This document shows, in pieces, positions 23,249 through 36,723 of a DNA stretch of 64,000 nt (its first letter is position 1; each line of letters opens with the position of its first letter). The notes beneath the pieces were generated by a model. The model was not told where the DNA came from. It ran no database searches and worked only from the letters and a program-made list of their open reading frames with translations. This stretch comes from Adineta steineri (taxonomy: Eukaryota > Rotifera > Eurotatoria > Adinetida > Adinetidae): contig CAJNOI010000178.1 in assembly GCA_905250115.1 (NCBI GenBank), forward strand, positions 1-64,000, written 5' to 3'. The translations under genes were made by a program, and so were the position numbers.

Positions 23249-25043
23249 TTAATCTTCAGTTGATATAGATAAACCATGAAATGATACATCTTCACGTTCA
23301 TAAACAGATGATATTGGATCAGCTTGTAATTGTACAATAAGACGACGACTATTATTTTTATTTGTTGATGTTTCACTATTATATGTCATTGAATATTTTT
23401 GTTTACCATTTCGTTCTGAACGTTGACGTTTACTTCTTTTATTACTATTTGATGAACGAGATTGACTTGTTCCTCCAGCTGCTGTTGTTGTATGTTGTAA
23501 ACCACTTGTATCAGTTGTATTTGGAGAATGTGAACGCATTTTTATTTGACAACATTTAAATAAATTTCGTCTTAAATGTCTTAAACGTGATAATAATGTA
23601 CCATCATCATGCATATATGGTAGATCAGCTGGATTTAATGGTTTGCCAATAATACAATATAATAGTGCTTGTAAAAAATTTGCCATTTCAGAACGAAATT
23701 CTTTTGCTGTAATTGAATAAATAACAATATTAATTGAATGATTAAGATTCATTAGAATAATACAAAAAATTTTAATTAAAACTAATATTGTTTGTCGATA
23801 GAGATTGGCATCATCTTTAACATATTCATAAACACTTAAAAATATAACTATAGGTGCTGTTAAACTAATAAAAACAAGATTGACAGTGATTAACATCACA
23901 GATATATTACGACGACGACGTGAACGACGTGCTGATGTTGAACCAGCACGAGATGATGAACGTACAAGTGTTAAAATAATTAATACTGTACAAGCAATCA
24001 TTGCTAGAAGAAACAAAAAAGAAAATAAGAAATCTATAATTAATTTTATTTTTACCTGTAAATGGTATAAAAACATTCATTGCAAGATCAATCCAAACCC
24101 AATAAACATATAAATTTCCATGTTTAATAGAATTTTCAAGTGAACATTGAATAACATTAACATCAAAAAATGGTATTGAATCTTGTTTTATATTTGTTAA
24201 TATATTATCATATTGTCCTTGTAAAGTTGTCTCTTGATTAACCGTTTGTGATGGAACTGATGTAAATGCTTCGTAAGATAATGATGAATCATTTCCTGTC
24301 CCTCCGCTTCCAGTTCCTACTGTTACAGCTACGCCACTTCCTCCTATTCCTTCGGCATTTGAAAAATTATTCATTATTAAAAATGAACTTGGTTGATGTG
24401 TAAATGATTCATTTGATAAATATCTTTCTATTATACTATTATTATTTAAAATTCGTTGTTGTTGATTTCGAGTTTCTGTTTGTTGTTGATTTCGTTGTTT
24501 AATTGAATTATTGTCATAAAGAAAAAAATGACTATTAAGTACAGCAAGAAATAAACCAAGTATTAATGTTACAAATACAGAATGTCGCGGTTTTGACCAA
24601 GTTTTAGCTAAACGAAGATATTTTGCTGATATAACCCGATCAATACTAACAGCAACTAATATCCATGATGAATATTGTGGAAGAAAATAAGTGCTAAATG
24701 CAAATAATTTACATGGAAATGATTCATCTTGTATATCATAATGAAAATGATATAAAGATATAAAATTGACACAAAATGTTATTATAACTCCAAGATCAAC
24801 AAGAGCAAGACAAGCTAAATAACAAAATGTTGAATATCGTCGCATTGCTGAACGTAATAAAACACAAAATGAGAGTAAATTTCCAAATGACCCCAATATA
24901 AATACAAGCACCGGATAAACTTTGAGTATTATTATAATGGACGTATAGAGTGTGAGGGTCTTCGAATCAAATAATGAAAGAGTCGAAGGCGGTGCGAAAC
25001 CGCTCAAAACATCGACTAACTCATCTTTGTTCCCTGTCGTCAT
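23249..25043 (-). CDS. Class A (rhodopsin-like) GPCR, peptide-receptor type
   Basis: Two exons (25043-24056 and 24003-23249) join as FIPFT/AMIACTV to 580 aa. Seven helices are visible: TM1 with FGNLLSF, TM2 with LALVDLGVI, TM3 ending SIDRVISAKYL (a DRV variant of the DRY motif), TM4, a long second extracellular loop, TM5 interrupted by the intron, TM6 ISVMLITVNLVFISLTAPIV, and TM7 LNHSINIVIYSITAKEFR (NIVIY instead of NPxxY). The second loop is very long (over 120 residues), with Gln/Asn-rich and Gly-rich stretches. The C-terminal tail of about 150 residues has Ser/Arg- and Lys-rich parts. The overall look is that of FMRFamide/sex-peptide-like neuropeptide receptors. The ligand cannot be told from sequence. 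Upstream lies a gene-free tract of almost 10 kb. Confidence 0.9.
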
Positions 25044-28000
25044 GTATATTCGAAAGTATTCGATTTAAATTAACAAACATATTGAGATTGTCGTTGCTTT
25101 TATTATTAAAGGCATATCTTTAAAAGAAATAAAATAATATAGATAGATAGATTAATAATAAGAAGAGAAAAAAAAGATACGAATCATTTGTTTTTCTATT
25201 ACCAAAACAAAAAATAAAGATTACACTATTGTCTCTTATGAGAGAAGAAAAAAGTATCTTTTATTGAAGATTTATAATAATAATAAAAAACTTCATAATT
25301 TTTTCTTCTTCTTCTTTCTTAATAGTGTCATATAAGATATTTCTTTTAATTAGAAAATAAAGAATAAAGTATACTTAATGCCATCAGAGAAAAATAGTTA
25401 AAAAAAGACAAATGAAAAGAAACAAGAAAAGAAAAAACGATAGGTGAATGACTTTTTTTCTTCTAAAAGAAATTTTCTAGTTAAACACCATAGCTAAGAT
25501 TATATATGCATGCAATCCATTCTTAATCGTATACCTTTAAATAGATGTGCGTGCGTTAATGTTATCTTTGAAATCTTTCATCTTCCTCTCCTTTTTCCCA
25601 TCTCTTCCTCCCCTCTTTCTTGTTTCTTCTTCTTATGATCTGAACAAATGAATTGATATATTCTTATCTAACTACTAACAACTCATTATTACAAGACTCT
25701 ATCCGTTAAAAAGAAAAGATGATGATAGATTAAAATAATATTCTTTTAAAAAAACATTTCTTATTCTAGATCAATTTTCTTAGTTAATAATAATGTTACT
25801 TCCTTACAAAACAAAACAAGAATCTTTTTTTCTTCTTCTTCTTCTTTTCTTCGTACATTCATGTCCATCAAAAAATGTTCTTATTCTATATAATGTAATT
25901 TCAAATTAAACTCGTCATTTTTTTTCTGACTAAATAAGTGCACTCATTTCTACATATAAGCGTGTCGTTAACGAATATGAATAAGCAAAAAATGATGGAT
26001 TATCGAATAGATATATAAGAGAATAACCGGGAAAGAAGAATTAGTATAATAAAATCTATTCGAATTGATAATAACTAATTATGCGTAAAGTTCTTTATAA
26101 TTTTATATTCTATTCCTTGTTTCTCTAAACGATGAACATCTAATACGATAAAATTTTTATTATTATTCATCGACAGGCATAAATGATATAAAGAAACAAA
26201 TGCAATCTAATGGAAGATAAGATGTGTTGATAGATCTATTGTAGACAATATAAAGTTGATCTGTCAACTCAATGATGTAGACATGTATATAGAACATTGA
26301 GTGATATATACATGTGTCAATGAATAAATCGATATATAAGAAGTTTTCCAGCTTGATTTTATTTTTCAATTGATAATAATATTTGTTCAATGAAAAACAA
26401 AACATACACTAGGATAATATACTGAACTTGAAGGTTGTCTTTTTTTCCGTTCTATTCTTGTTTTGGTACTAATCGTATATTTTCTTTCGATGATAAGCAT
26501 TTCATATGAGTCTTATAGTCTTATTCTTATCCACCATGACTTCTTTTCTCAGCTCGACTACAAGCCTCTAATCTCATTATTTTTGTTGCTCATGCATGTT
26601 GCTTTTTTCTTTATTAAAAAAAAAACGAGGGGAAAAGACTTCATCTCTAAGTTTTATTTTTTTTAACATTTTTTTTATATTGAATAAGAAAAATATTTAT
26701 CAGATGCTCGAAAACCGATTTGACCTTGGATGAATATTAATCTCTATATCATATGTGTGTAAAATAAATAACTGACATCATTGAGAAACACGCGAATAGG
26801 AGAAATATAAGTGACAACAACGAAAATGGGCAAATGCAGTCTATTCGATTCTCCAAGGAATAATAACGAGTATAACGAGAAGATGCGTATGTCTTAAGCA
26901 TTCCGAAAGAATAGATAATTGAGATAGTACGATTGTCTTTAAAATATGGAATAGACTTAATGGATGTACCAGCATGCAATCGCAATAATAACAAAGAAAA
27001 AAACAATCAAATCAAACGAGCATACATATCTATGTACGTACGAACGATAGCACAAACAGAAAAAAAAGAAAGTATAATTTATAGTGAATTAATCTCAATT
27101 ATTTTATTCTAGTACATACATTTAACAATCGATTTTTATAAAACTATCTATTTATACATGTATTTACTTACTTGGTATTGACATTTTCTTTTGAATACTA
27201 ATAGTTGTCAAATGAGTAACTATTGATAAACAATCGTATATGTAATTCTCGTGAGATATTCATCTAGATAAACTCATATGGTCAATTACGTCTTATATAA
27301 AAGTGTCATATATATATAATCAGTTATATTCAATGAACAAGAATCAGACATAAATAAGACCCCCGCATATATACTATATAAAGAGAAATAACTATACTTC
27401 GATCGCGATTATTTATTTGTCTATATGCTTATTCTATTTCCTATGACGTCGCGAACCCTCAAGTTATTCACACCAGAATAGAGAAAGAGAGAGAGTTAAG
27501 GAAAAAACATATGTGATAATTAATTCCTATTCACATTTTTTCTTCATACTTCTGAAAAAAAATCACTCAGAAAACAAAAAGAAACCTATAAGAATTAACG
27601 ATAATAATAACAAACAACAAGACACTTCTAGATTAAAAAAACATAGTTGACACATAATTAGTCGCACGATTATGTTGTCAAAAGCAAAAACTTGTCTTAT
27701 CTAGTTCTTTCTCTCTCTCTAAATAAAAATAAATCTGTTGATATTAATAATCAAAAGATGAAATGAAGCGAAAATATAATGACAACAAAGCCAAAATAGT
27801 AAATGATCATCAAATTTGATAACAGTAATAATAACAAATCTTTAAATGGATAGTTAAAGAGAGAATAAGCATAACAAAAAACAAACTTGTTCAATTATAA
27901 AGTGCTTTTTATCGTCTTAAGAAAGTAAAATATTCTATATTTAGTTTTTTTACCTTCGTCTAGTCTAATTGCTTTTTCCAAAAAAAGCAAAATCTAAATA

Positions 28001-31000
28001 TTGAAGATATGCTTAAAGGAAAAAAAATAATAAAAGGTGACATTTATCATGATTAAATATGATATTTGATGTATCACAATGTTCTTTTCTGCTTGACTAT
28101 TATAATGACGTGTCATATAATTTGAAGAAAAAAAGAAAATCTTTAGAAATCTATATATGATATACAATAATAAATTTTTTTAAATCAAAAAAAGAGGGAA
28201 ATTCAAGTATTGTTCAATAAATTCTATAAGTAAGGGAAGGACATTTATGATTTGCCAAGTACTTTTCTTTTTCTATTCTAAATATAGAAGTTAAATGTAT
28301 ACAGTAAAGTAAAAATTCAGTTAGACTTGATTGGTCACTACAATGTTTTTGCCGACGGTTTGTTTTTGATAAAATATGAAATGCGAACTATAATATAAAA
28401 TCGGAAGGAAATCTTTTCTTACTTGCTTCTTGTTTTTTTTCTTACTCCTATTGATCGAGTTTTTTTGTCATGAATACAATAGCATAGTCTAGTTAGCCTT
28501 AATGTAACTGTTTTTTTTCTAGGATTTCTTCGTCTTTCTTTTGTTCTTAATGTCAATTACCTCTAATGATATTACACAACATATATGAAGAGGATAATTC
28601 GAGTAAGTGAAAAGAGAACGAGGGATCACCATTGAGATTTTGTCACAAATATAGATATTTCGCATTAATGAACTAGTGACACTTTTTCCTTGCTTTTATA
28701 CAGCTTTCTAGTTCTTCTACATCGGATGTCTATCATTGATGGGGTCTTGTTCTTCAAAGCTTAAAGGCACTACACGTCTTTAATCTCTTATTTCTATTTA
28801 TTAGACTAAAGAATGACTATTAATGAAAGACCATCCAAAGTTCTTTCTTCTCTAATCATCTTCTTCGCTTCACTCTTCAGTTTTTTTGTTCTTCTCGTAC
28901 TTCTTATGTTTAGCGCATAAAGATAGAATGCATCTAATCATCAACTGTAACAGCTAAAATAGGAACAAAAGAAAGAGATGACAAAGAACGATGAGAAAAA
29001 CAAGCAATATTCGAAATCATTTTCTTTCTCTATATATACACCATTATGATCCGAATCTCGTAATAAAAAAAACAAAAGCAAAAAGATAGAAATTGCCACT
29101 CATTGAGTACTTAAAAAAAAAAGAAGAAAACTTCTCAATGTTGTCTGTCAAACTGAAGAATATAGATAAAATGGAAAGATGTAAAATAATATTAATATTA
29201 TTATTAATCTAGATTTTTTTTTTGCAAAACAATAATAATGAAAATTACAAAAAAAGCATAGATCTGTTTTTCTTTATTTATAATAATATTTTCTCTTTCT
29301 ATTTATTCATTTATCTTTGATATTAGTTGAAAAGACTTATACTAAAGAAGATTCTTTTTTCTCTTCTCTATATATCTGTTTATATATATGATGCCTTGAC
29401 ATTTTACCCCATAAACAGAATCTAAAGATTCTATCGTCATCATTCGTATCCTGACAGATCTGTTTTGTGTCTCAATAAGAAAAAGAATTTCTTTTTTTTC
29501 ATTCTTATTCAGTTATTGGATCACATTTTATCAATATGCTAATAATATACAGACAATGGGAAGTTTATGATAAATATCCTGTTTTGTTTTATTAGACAAT
29601 TTTCAAAGTTTAATAGAAGATTATTGACAAATCTCATGAGATATAACGATCAATTTAAATATGCAAAGATATTAAAGAAAATATCTTTATCTATATAATA
29701 TAAACACGTTTATGTAAATGAAATTTGATTCATCGTTCTTGTCATTATAGTTTCGAGACGAAGAAAAGACTCAAAATTAGATTACTAATAAAGGATGTCG
29801 TTCTTGCTTTAATAATTATTTAATATACAAAAATAAAATATTCATCATTTCAATCGATTATACATTGTTTTATTTAAACAGAACTGATTATCACGTGTTC
29901 ACTTGCGATATTTAGATACATGAATTGAATGTATATATATATATTATTTGGATAGAAAGACTATTAAGTGTATTACTTCAGTCTGTTTACTAGTACAGGT
30001 CAAATATGCAGAAACATCTGACAATCGATAAATAATATTAATTCTCAATAGACTCAAGAATTTTTCTAGATAAAATTGCATGTTTCTATTTGTTGGCAAA
30101 TCGATCTTATTTTTGGATATAAACGAAAAAAGTTTTTTTTTAATTTTCTACATGAGACTCAGTACTTACTAAAAATCGATGTTCTTATTGTATCTTCCTG
30201 ACGATAAAAAAAACGGCTCGAATGTCTGTCTTGTGTTTTCTCTTTATTCAATGAAGCATGAGCAACATACTTCCATATCGACATTTACTAGTCTAGAGTA
30301 TTATGGGAAAAGTTATTTACTCGAAATCAATTTAATGATGACATTCGATGGGACGGAATGATAAAAAGAGAATCTATCTCTTATTCTTTATGGATATCTA
30401 TCTGATATGTAAAACAAAAAGTAGCAGAAAGAAAAACTATGAAGATTTAATCAAATATTATTATTGTCTATAAATTTCTTTTTCTTATAAGAATCTCACT
30501 AATATACTCTTGTGGTTAATGATGCATTGATTCATCGATAATTATATAAGAAATATTGATACATTTATATAATGATAAAAAAATTGACGATTTGCTGATA
30601 TCTGATTGACAAATAGATACATGTTAATTCAGACGAGTATATCATATTATGATCAGATTTCAACACATATCAATATCTTTTGCATATAGAACAAAGTATT
30701 CTTTCGATACCAAATGATCTGTCAGTCATATCATATATTTAAATAAAATCTTCCAGGATAAAGAAAGTCATTTATAAAGAAAAAAAATAATTTCTAATTT
30801 TTTTTATTTTATCTGAAAAGTTTTTCGATTATATGAAAATAAAAATTCAAATATATTATTAAACATAATAGTAATTCAATAATTGGCTTGATTCATATTT
30901 TTCAATGAATAAATTGTGTTAATTATATAATAGAAAAAATATAATTGATCTTTGTACATAAGTATATTTTTATTTCGATTTGATACAGATAGAAATTTCA

Positions 31001-32317
31001 TCGATAATATTCTTATCTTATAATAATAATAGTATCATTGACTGTAAAAGTTCTAAACTATACTCATATGTCTTCTATATGATTGTTTGATGTATATAGA
31101 AAGATAAATAAACAATCAGTATACCAGATGGATAAACGAGATTATTTAGATAGAATCCTACTGTTTAACTAAATCGAATATTATAACATGTTGAAGATTA
31201 GCTTTATCGAAATTCTATATAATATCTAGTTTTTTTTTATATAAATTCTACTATATATCTTCAATAATATTGTACTAGATAATTAATAAACCTTTCAGAA
31301 ATCTGCTTTATAATTGTCAATCTTTCTGTCATCATTCATAGTTATTTTCGTCAATCTAGATAATAATAAAAAATATGCATTTTTATCATTATTTCGTCTG
31401 ATATCAACTAGTTACGAGAACAAAAAATCTGTTAATTACAGTTATTTTCTGTGATAAACACGTTTTCTTCATTAATCTTTAATATATTAAACTAGTTTAT
31501 ATATAAATGTCCTTGAAATGATTATGTCAGTAAAATAAAACATGATAGACATGAAATAATAAAATATTTATTAGAATTTACACGCTTATGATTAATTGAA
31601 ATATTTGAAGAGATAGCTTGTTCGAGAAAATGTCAAATAAAATTATCATATTTCTCCTGACAGCATCAACTGATTCATTTAACAGTTTAAATATATTTTC
31701 TATTTAATCATTCAACTTATCCCGAGAGACGAAATAGACGGAAAAGATAATAATTTTAAGTCAACATAACTTTTCACAGTACTTACTATCAATATTAAAT
31801 ATTTTCTGACAAATTCTGACAGTTACTATTAGAAAACTGGTAATTGACATAAAGATGTCCCAATATATATAAATAGTAGATTGACAATTTTACAATTTTC
31901 CTTTCTTGACAAATATTGAAGAATAATTTCTGTCAGTTTAGAAAAAAAATTTAAATAAACTAATAACACAACATACAAAGGTTTTTCTTTTCTATTTAAT
32001 CATTTATATCGTATATAATCAACTGAACAATCTTTCAAATATAACTATTCTATAATAATCTTCAATTCTCTTTGACACAAAGCATATACTCACGAAATTC
32101 AATCGATTTAATAATATGAATATGTTATTTAATTAACGCGTTCTTTTCTATTTTTATTCAAAAATAAAATTCATTTTATAACAACAAAATTACAGAATAT
32201 TATTTTTATACATGGTCATTATGATCTAAACGATGTATTATTATGTCTGAATTTCTTTATTAAAGAGTCCCTTCAACTTTTCAAGAAGTTATTGTCTATG
32301 ATATAAAATATTATTAG

Positions 32318-32491
32318 AAAGAACTTGAAGGTCGCTTAGTTTTTTGTGACCCAAAAGCCACTTTATCAAGGAAAAAAATTGAATATCTCCATCATGTCTT
32401 GAGTAAACGAGCGGATATTTCTTTTACCAAGGGCAGAGGCATGTTCGAAGTTCATATTTATAAGGACAAATCTAGAAATATCTTTTGTTAA
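32318..32491 (+). other. Isolated 57-codon open frame, possible relic exon
   Basis: After an acceptor-like ATTATTAG, a frame without stops reads KELEGRLVFCDPKATLSRKK, then IEYLHHVLSKRADISFTKGR, then GMFEVHIYKDKSRNIFC before a stop. The residue mix is much more protein-like than the neighbouring translations, but I recognise no family and find no partner exon. Its second half is the first of three diverged repeat copies. The other two copies carry frame breaks, so an ancient exon captured in a repeat is possible. Confidence 0.3.
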
Positions 32492-32516
32492 ATGTCACCA
32501 GTAGTCTCAACAAAAC
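32379..32516 (+). repeat. Unidentified repeat, copy A
   Basis: Diverged about 130-bp unit, with landmarks GGCAGAGGCATGTTC and TTAAATGTCACC followed by CTCAACAAAA. It is inverted relative to copies B and C. Confidence 0.75.
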
Positions 32517-32548
32517 ATTTTTACTTATTTATAAATAGAAGAAAAGAA

Positions 32549-32669
32549 TAATATACTTAGCAAAAGGTCTTTATAGGCGTGTCTTTATGGATATAAACCT
32601 TAAACATATCCCTGTTATTGATAAAAAAACATTGGCTCGTTGAATCGAGACGTAATGGAAATATTCAAT
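32549..32669 (-). repeat. Unidentified repeat, copy B
   Basis: The most diverged copy, read on the minus strand. Shared landmarks include ATTGAATATTTCCATTACG and AAGGTTTATATCCATAA. It lies directly beside copy A in opposite orientation. Confidence 0.6.
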
Positions 32670-32742
32670 TTTTGTTTTGCTCAAGTGAATTTTGCATCAT
32701 CTTGTATAGTGTTTTTCCCTTATCTATGAATAAATAAATTTT

Positions 32743-32873
32743 TTTGTTGAGGCTACTGTGACATTTAATGAAGGATCTTTCTAGGCTTGCCCTCATGAAT
32801 ATAAACCTTGAACATGCCTCTACCACCGGTAACGAAATCAACTTGTTTTGTTCAAGTTGTAATGGAGATTCAA
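32743..32873 (-). repeat. Unidentified repeat, copy C
   Basis: On the minus strand it matches copy A over its full length, including GTAGAGGCATGTTCAAGG, TAGAAAGATCCTT and TTAAATGTCAC, then CTCAACAAAA. A and C form imperfect inverted arms around B. Confidence 0.75.
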
Positions 32874-33178
32874 CAACGATAATAAAAGAATAGGTAGCAT
32901 ACCTTGATTAGCCGATATGAATGTTGCTAAAAATATGTGCGTATCTATAGTCATTAATTATAATAATGCGTATATTTAGAGCTACAAGAACTATTTCAAC
33001 TTGAGCAAATATATCAAATGGAGAAGATCGACTCATTTTTATTTTAGATTTGGTATTTTCGCTTGATGAGTTAGAATATAAAGTTTTGTCTAACAAATAT
33101 GACCTTTGTCTATAAATATTATGTAATTGATTAGTACCGATAATCAACAACAATTTATAAAAAATATTATGACTTATG

Positions 33179-33230
33179 CCATATAAAAATGATTCGTTAA
33201 ATTTTAATTTAGCGAACCATTTTTACATGG
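33179..33230. repeat. 52-bp imperfect hairpin
   Basis: The left arm 33179-33203 (CCATATAAAAATGATTCG, then TTAAATT) pairs with the right arm 33206-33230 with three mismatches and a 2-nt centre. No target duplication is obvious. Confidence 0.75.
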
Positions 33231-33572
33231 GATAAACAATCGTAAATATAAGTTAATCATATAATTCAAATATTTTTAATAAAAAATTAATCTAATTGAT
33301 ATTCTCTATATTCTAAATAATTCAGTTAGAACCGCAACATTTTATCATTCTTTACCTCAAAATATTTTTTCTTCCTGTCAAAACAAGCATTCGAAATTCA
33401 CAATATTTTCCATTAAATGTTAAATAAACATAAACTATTAGTCATATATATACTTTTCTAACCAACAGTAGTTCAATAAAACAAACAAAGAGAATAACAT
33501 TGATGATTCATATTTATCGTTCTTCTTTTGTAAAACTACATGACATACAATTTTACTATAACTAATCCTTGT

Positions 33573-33618
33573 AACATGATATTGATAGTAAAAAGCAAAA
33601 ACCAATAAATATCATGTT
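33573..33618. repeat. Short inverted repeat
   Basis: AACATGATATT and its exact reverse complement AATATCATGTT are separated by about 24 nt. Confidence 0.7.
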
Positions 33619-34608
33619 TATTCATTTATTAAAGTCTACATCATTTACATACAATCGATTTATATAACTTTCATTATTTATTTAGTATAAAAAATATTTT
33701 AACAGGATTAATAAAACGATTTACCAAAATAAATTTTCTTTGTTACTATAATCTATGACTCCTACACAGTGGTCATGTACTATTTATTATAACCTATTAA
33801 TAATAGGTTTTTTTTGTCTTATATTGAAAAAGTGACACATTAAAATGATAAACACAATGCAATGACGTAAATCTATTCGTGTATTATCTTACAGAAATAT
33901 TGTCATCTATATACGCAAATGATTCTTTTTCTTATGACTAAAGATTATTGTAGTATTTCAAAATTTGAAATAAATCAATATTGTAGATAGAAAGAAAATA
34001 TATGTTTCTCTTTTATTTTTATTACCCAGTAAATTATCTATAGATAATAATAAATTTTCTTCATTTGTCAGGTAAAGTATTAAATTATTTTTTATTACTT
34101 GTACTGAAAATATAACTGTTTTAAACATAGATTTTATAGAGAGAAAAAAACCATCAGAGTATCTTTTTCATTCAAGAAGAATATCATGAATGAATTGTTT
34201 AACACAGATAATATAAAAATTAGGTTAATTGATCGATTATTCTATTTATTTCTTTTAATAGAAATAGTTTTTATTGAATTATGTTAGTTTAATAACATTT
34301 TTGCTTCTTTTTCCTTTCTTCTCCTATTATTTCATGAAGAGTCCTTGTTTACAATATTATCATTATTACTTTGCTACAGCTGTTGCTTCAATATTACAAG
34401 AATGAGACGAAACACAAAAAAACGAGAAAGAAAAACCGTCCAACAAACGATTAAAATGTGTAAAATGGTGAATCAAAAAACAATATTGAATTTATTACGA
34501 ATGATTGTATATAAGTATAGACACAGAGTCAGGAAAAAAACGAAAGGGGAAAAAGGAGACTGGAGTCATTCGTTCTATCACTCATTAGCCAATCGAACAG
34601 AGTGTACG

Positions 34609-34639
34609 TATATATATATATATATATTGTGTGTGTGTG
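34609..34639. repeat. (TA)n(GT)n microsatellite
   Basis: Simple TA repeat running into a GT repeat, about 200 bp upstream of the IP3 3-kinase start codon, probably in its promoter or leader. Confidence 0.9.
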
Positions 34640-34834
34640 AAACGAAAGAGAAAAAAAAAGAGAAAAATGAAGAAAGCGTTGGTGTACTATATTGTATGGT
34701 GTTTTTGTTTGTCTTCGAGATGCAAGTCTATATACAAATTTCAATCAGGTTTGATTTTCATACAGGTGCTATTATTCACAATAAAAATGATGACCTTATT
34801 CTTTCTTTTTTTTTCATTTCTTTTAAGATAAATA

Positions 34835-36708
34835 ATGTATTCGTCCGATGATAACAACAGTAATTCTGTTCGAAATGCCCTTTTTGACGCTGCCGTACAA
34901 CTTAGCGTACCTACAGTTACATCTACAGCTTCAGCTGCAACAAAAATGCGTGTTAATTCAGCAACCGATCGAATAACATTAACTTCTCGTGCTCGATCAC
35001 CTCCAAATAGCTTAAGATTTAGTCTTTCATCCGGTGTGAATTCTACCCGTCAACAATCAGCTTTTAAAAATCCTAAAACTTTACGTGATGTAGCTACTCA
35101 ATCATCACCAATACCGACAAAACATGATCAACTTCATATATCACCCGAAAATTCTAAATTAATATTAGATAATAATAATAATCCAACAACATCATCTATA
35201 TCCGAAACTTCAAAAGAGTATTTATCTGTACCAGTACAATCTAATCAACGACGATCACCAAGTTCTTCTCCAACACGATCTAATAAATCATTAAAAAATA
35301 CTTTACTTGGTCTATGGCAAGGATTAAATAATGACGAATTAAGATCTGCTGCATCATCACCGGTGGATCCGAAATATTTTGAAGAACGAGTTCGAATAGT
35401 AATTTTAAAAAAATATTTTATTTTATTTTTATCTTTGATAAATATTTTTTTTAGAGTACTCCAAGATGGAAAGCTTTTTCAAAAGTTGTTACTTCTGTAC
35501 TTACATTTACACGAACAAAAAAAGGACGATATGAATGGATACAACTAGTCGGTCATCCTGGTAAAATTAGTGTATGTTTAATCTTATTAATTATCTAAAT
35601 TTGTTTTTACAGGAACATTCAAAGAAGGTTTTCATGATGGTTATGTATTAAAAGAATTATGTAAACATGAACGATACTGTTGTGAAGTCTTACAAACTGA
35701 TATTTTAAAAAGTTTTGTACCAAAATATAATGGAACTGTAACAGATGACGAAGGAAAATGTAAGGGATAATAGAAATAAATTTGACTTATTCTATTTATT
35801 TATTATTTTAAGCTTATATTGAAATGGAAGATTTATTAGCTTCATTTCATGAACCATGTATAATGGATTGTAAAATAGGTGTACGAACCTATCTAGAAGA
35901 AGATCTTGCAAAATCAGAAAGTGATCCAGTACCTAGAGCGGTAAAAGAGAAAAATAATCTTGTCAAATGAATATTTGATATACTTATTTCAGGATCTGTA
36001 TGAAAAAATGATTGCTATTGATCCAACAGCGCCAACTGAAAAAGAAAATGAAGAGAAAAAAATTCTTAAACCACGTTATATGATTTGGCGTGAAACTTTA
36101 AGTTCAAGTCAAGAATTAGGATTTCGTATAGAAGGAATTAAAGTATTGAGAAGAAATTTCTTTTTGCTTTTTTACATTGAAAAATTATTCTATATAGAAA
36201 TCTCGTGGTTTAATGTCAAAAGATTTTCAACGAATTAAAGATCGAAATGATGTACGACAACAATTAACAGATTTTATTGCTAATTCACTATCACGTGCTG
36301 TAAATAAACATTTTTCTTCCTCCTTCTTCCAAATTTAATTTATTTTGATTTATTAGACTCGATATCAGAAACGTTTAATCGATTTACGTTCAACATGTCT
36401 TCGTTCAAAATTCTTTCAAACTCATGAGGTTTGTTTTATAAAATAAAATACATCATATTCTTTTTTCTTTTTAATTTTTAAAGTTAATTGGTTCATCTCT
36501 ATTATTTGTTCATGATAATACTCGAGCATCATTATGGATGATCGATTTTGGTAAAACTCGAAAATTACCGAACGATTTTCAAATAACGCATTCCAAACCG
36601 TGGATACGTGGTACACATGAAGATGGTTATCTAATTGGTTTAGATAATTTAATAATGATTTTACAGGATATAATTGATGAACTAAAATCAAGTTTAGTTT
36701 CGAATTAA
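34835..36708 (+). CDS. ITPK: Inositol-1,4,5-trisphosphate 3-kinase
   Basis: Eight exons (34835-35398, 35455-35560, 35613-35759, 35813-35940, 35993-36142, 36198-36299, 36357-36428, 36484-36708) sum to 497 aa. A Ser/Asn/Thr-rich, probably disordered N-terminus of about 190 residues precedes the IPK-family catalytic domain, which begins near [12 protein letters not shown]. Landmarks: [24 protein letters not shown], the family signature [18 protein letters not shown] (PxxxDxKxG), [29 protein letters not shown] and the metal-binding WMIDFGKT. The order is the same as in human ITPKA/B/C. The enzyme phosphorylates Ins(1,4,5)P3 to Ins(1,3,4,5)P4 in the cytosol and so ends IP3-driven Ca2+ release. All catalytic motifs are intact. 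Animal ITPKs carry a calmodulin-binding helix just before the kinase; the exon-2 segment [18 protein letters not shown] is a candidate. Confidence 0.95.
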
Positions 36709-36723
36709 AAACATCGTTTTTTG

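Larger units (their letters stand above)
25044..34834. other. Gene-poor tract of 9.8 kb
   Basis: Very AT-rich DNA between the divergent GPCR (-) and IP3 3-kinase (+) genes. Apart from the repeats listed separately (32318-32874, 33179-33230, 33573-33618, 34609-34639), I see poly-pyrimidine tracts, scattered TTCTTC runs (25309-25318, 25836-25856) and short ORFs without family resemblance or coding-like composition. Given the otherwise tight spacing, it may hold distal regulatory DNA of the two flanking genes, long 5' UTR introns, or decayed mobile DNA. I cannot distinguish these. Confidence 0.6.

Noticed and set aside
26163-27006. ORFs of 67-85 codons in the gene-poor tract
   Set aside because: Composition follows the AT-rich background, there are no motifs, and no splice-linked partner exons.
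34345-34851. 168-codon open frame just upstream of and overlapping the IP3 3-kinase start
   Set aside because: It runs through a (TA)n(GT)n microsatellite and A-rich runs, has no family resemblance, and overlaps the true start in another frame. It is probably promoter or leader DNA.
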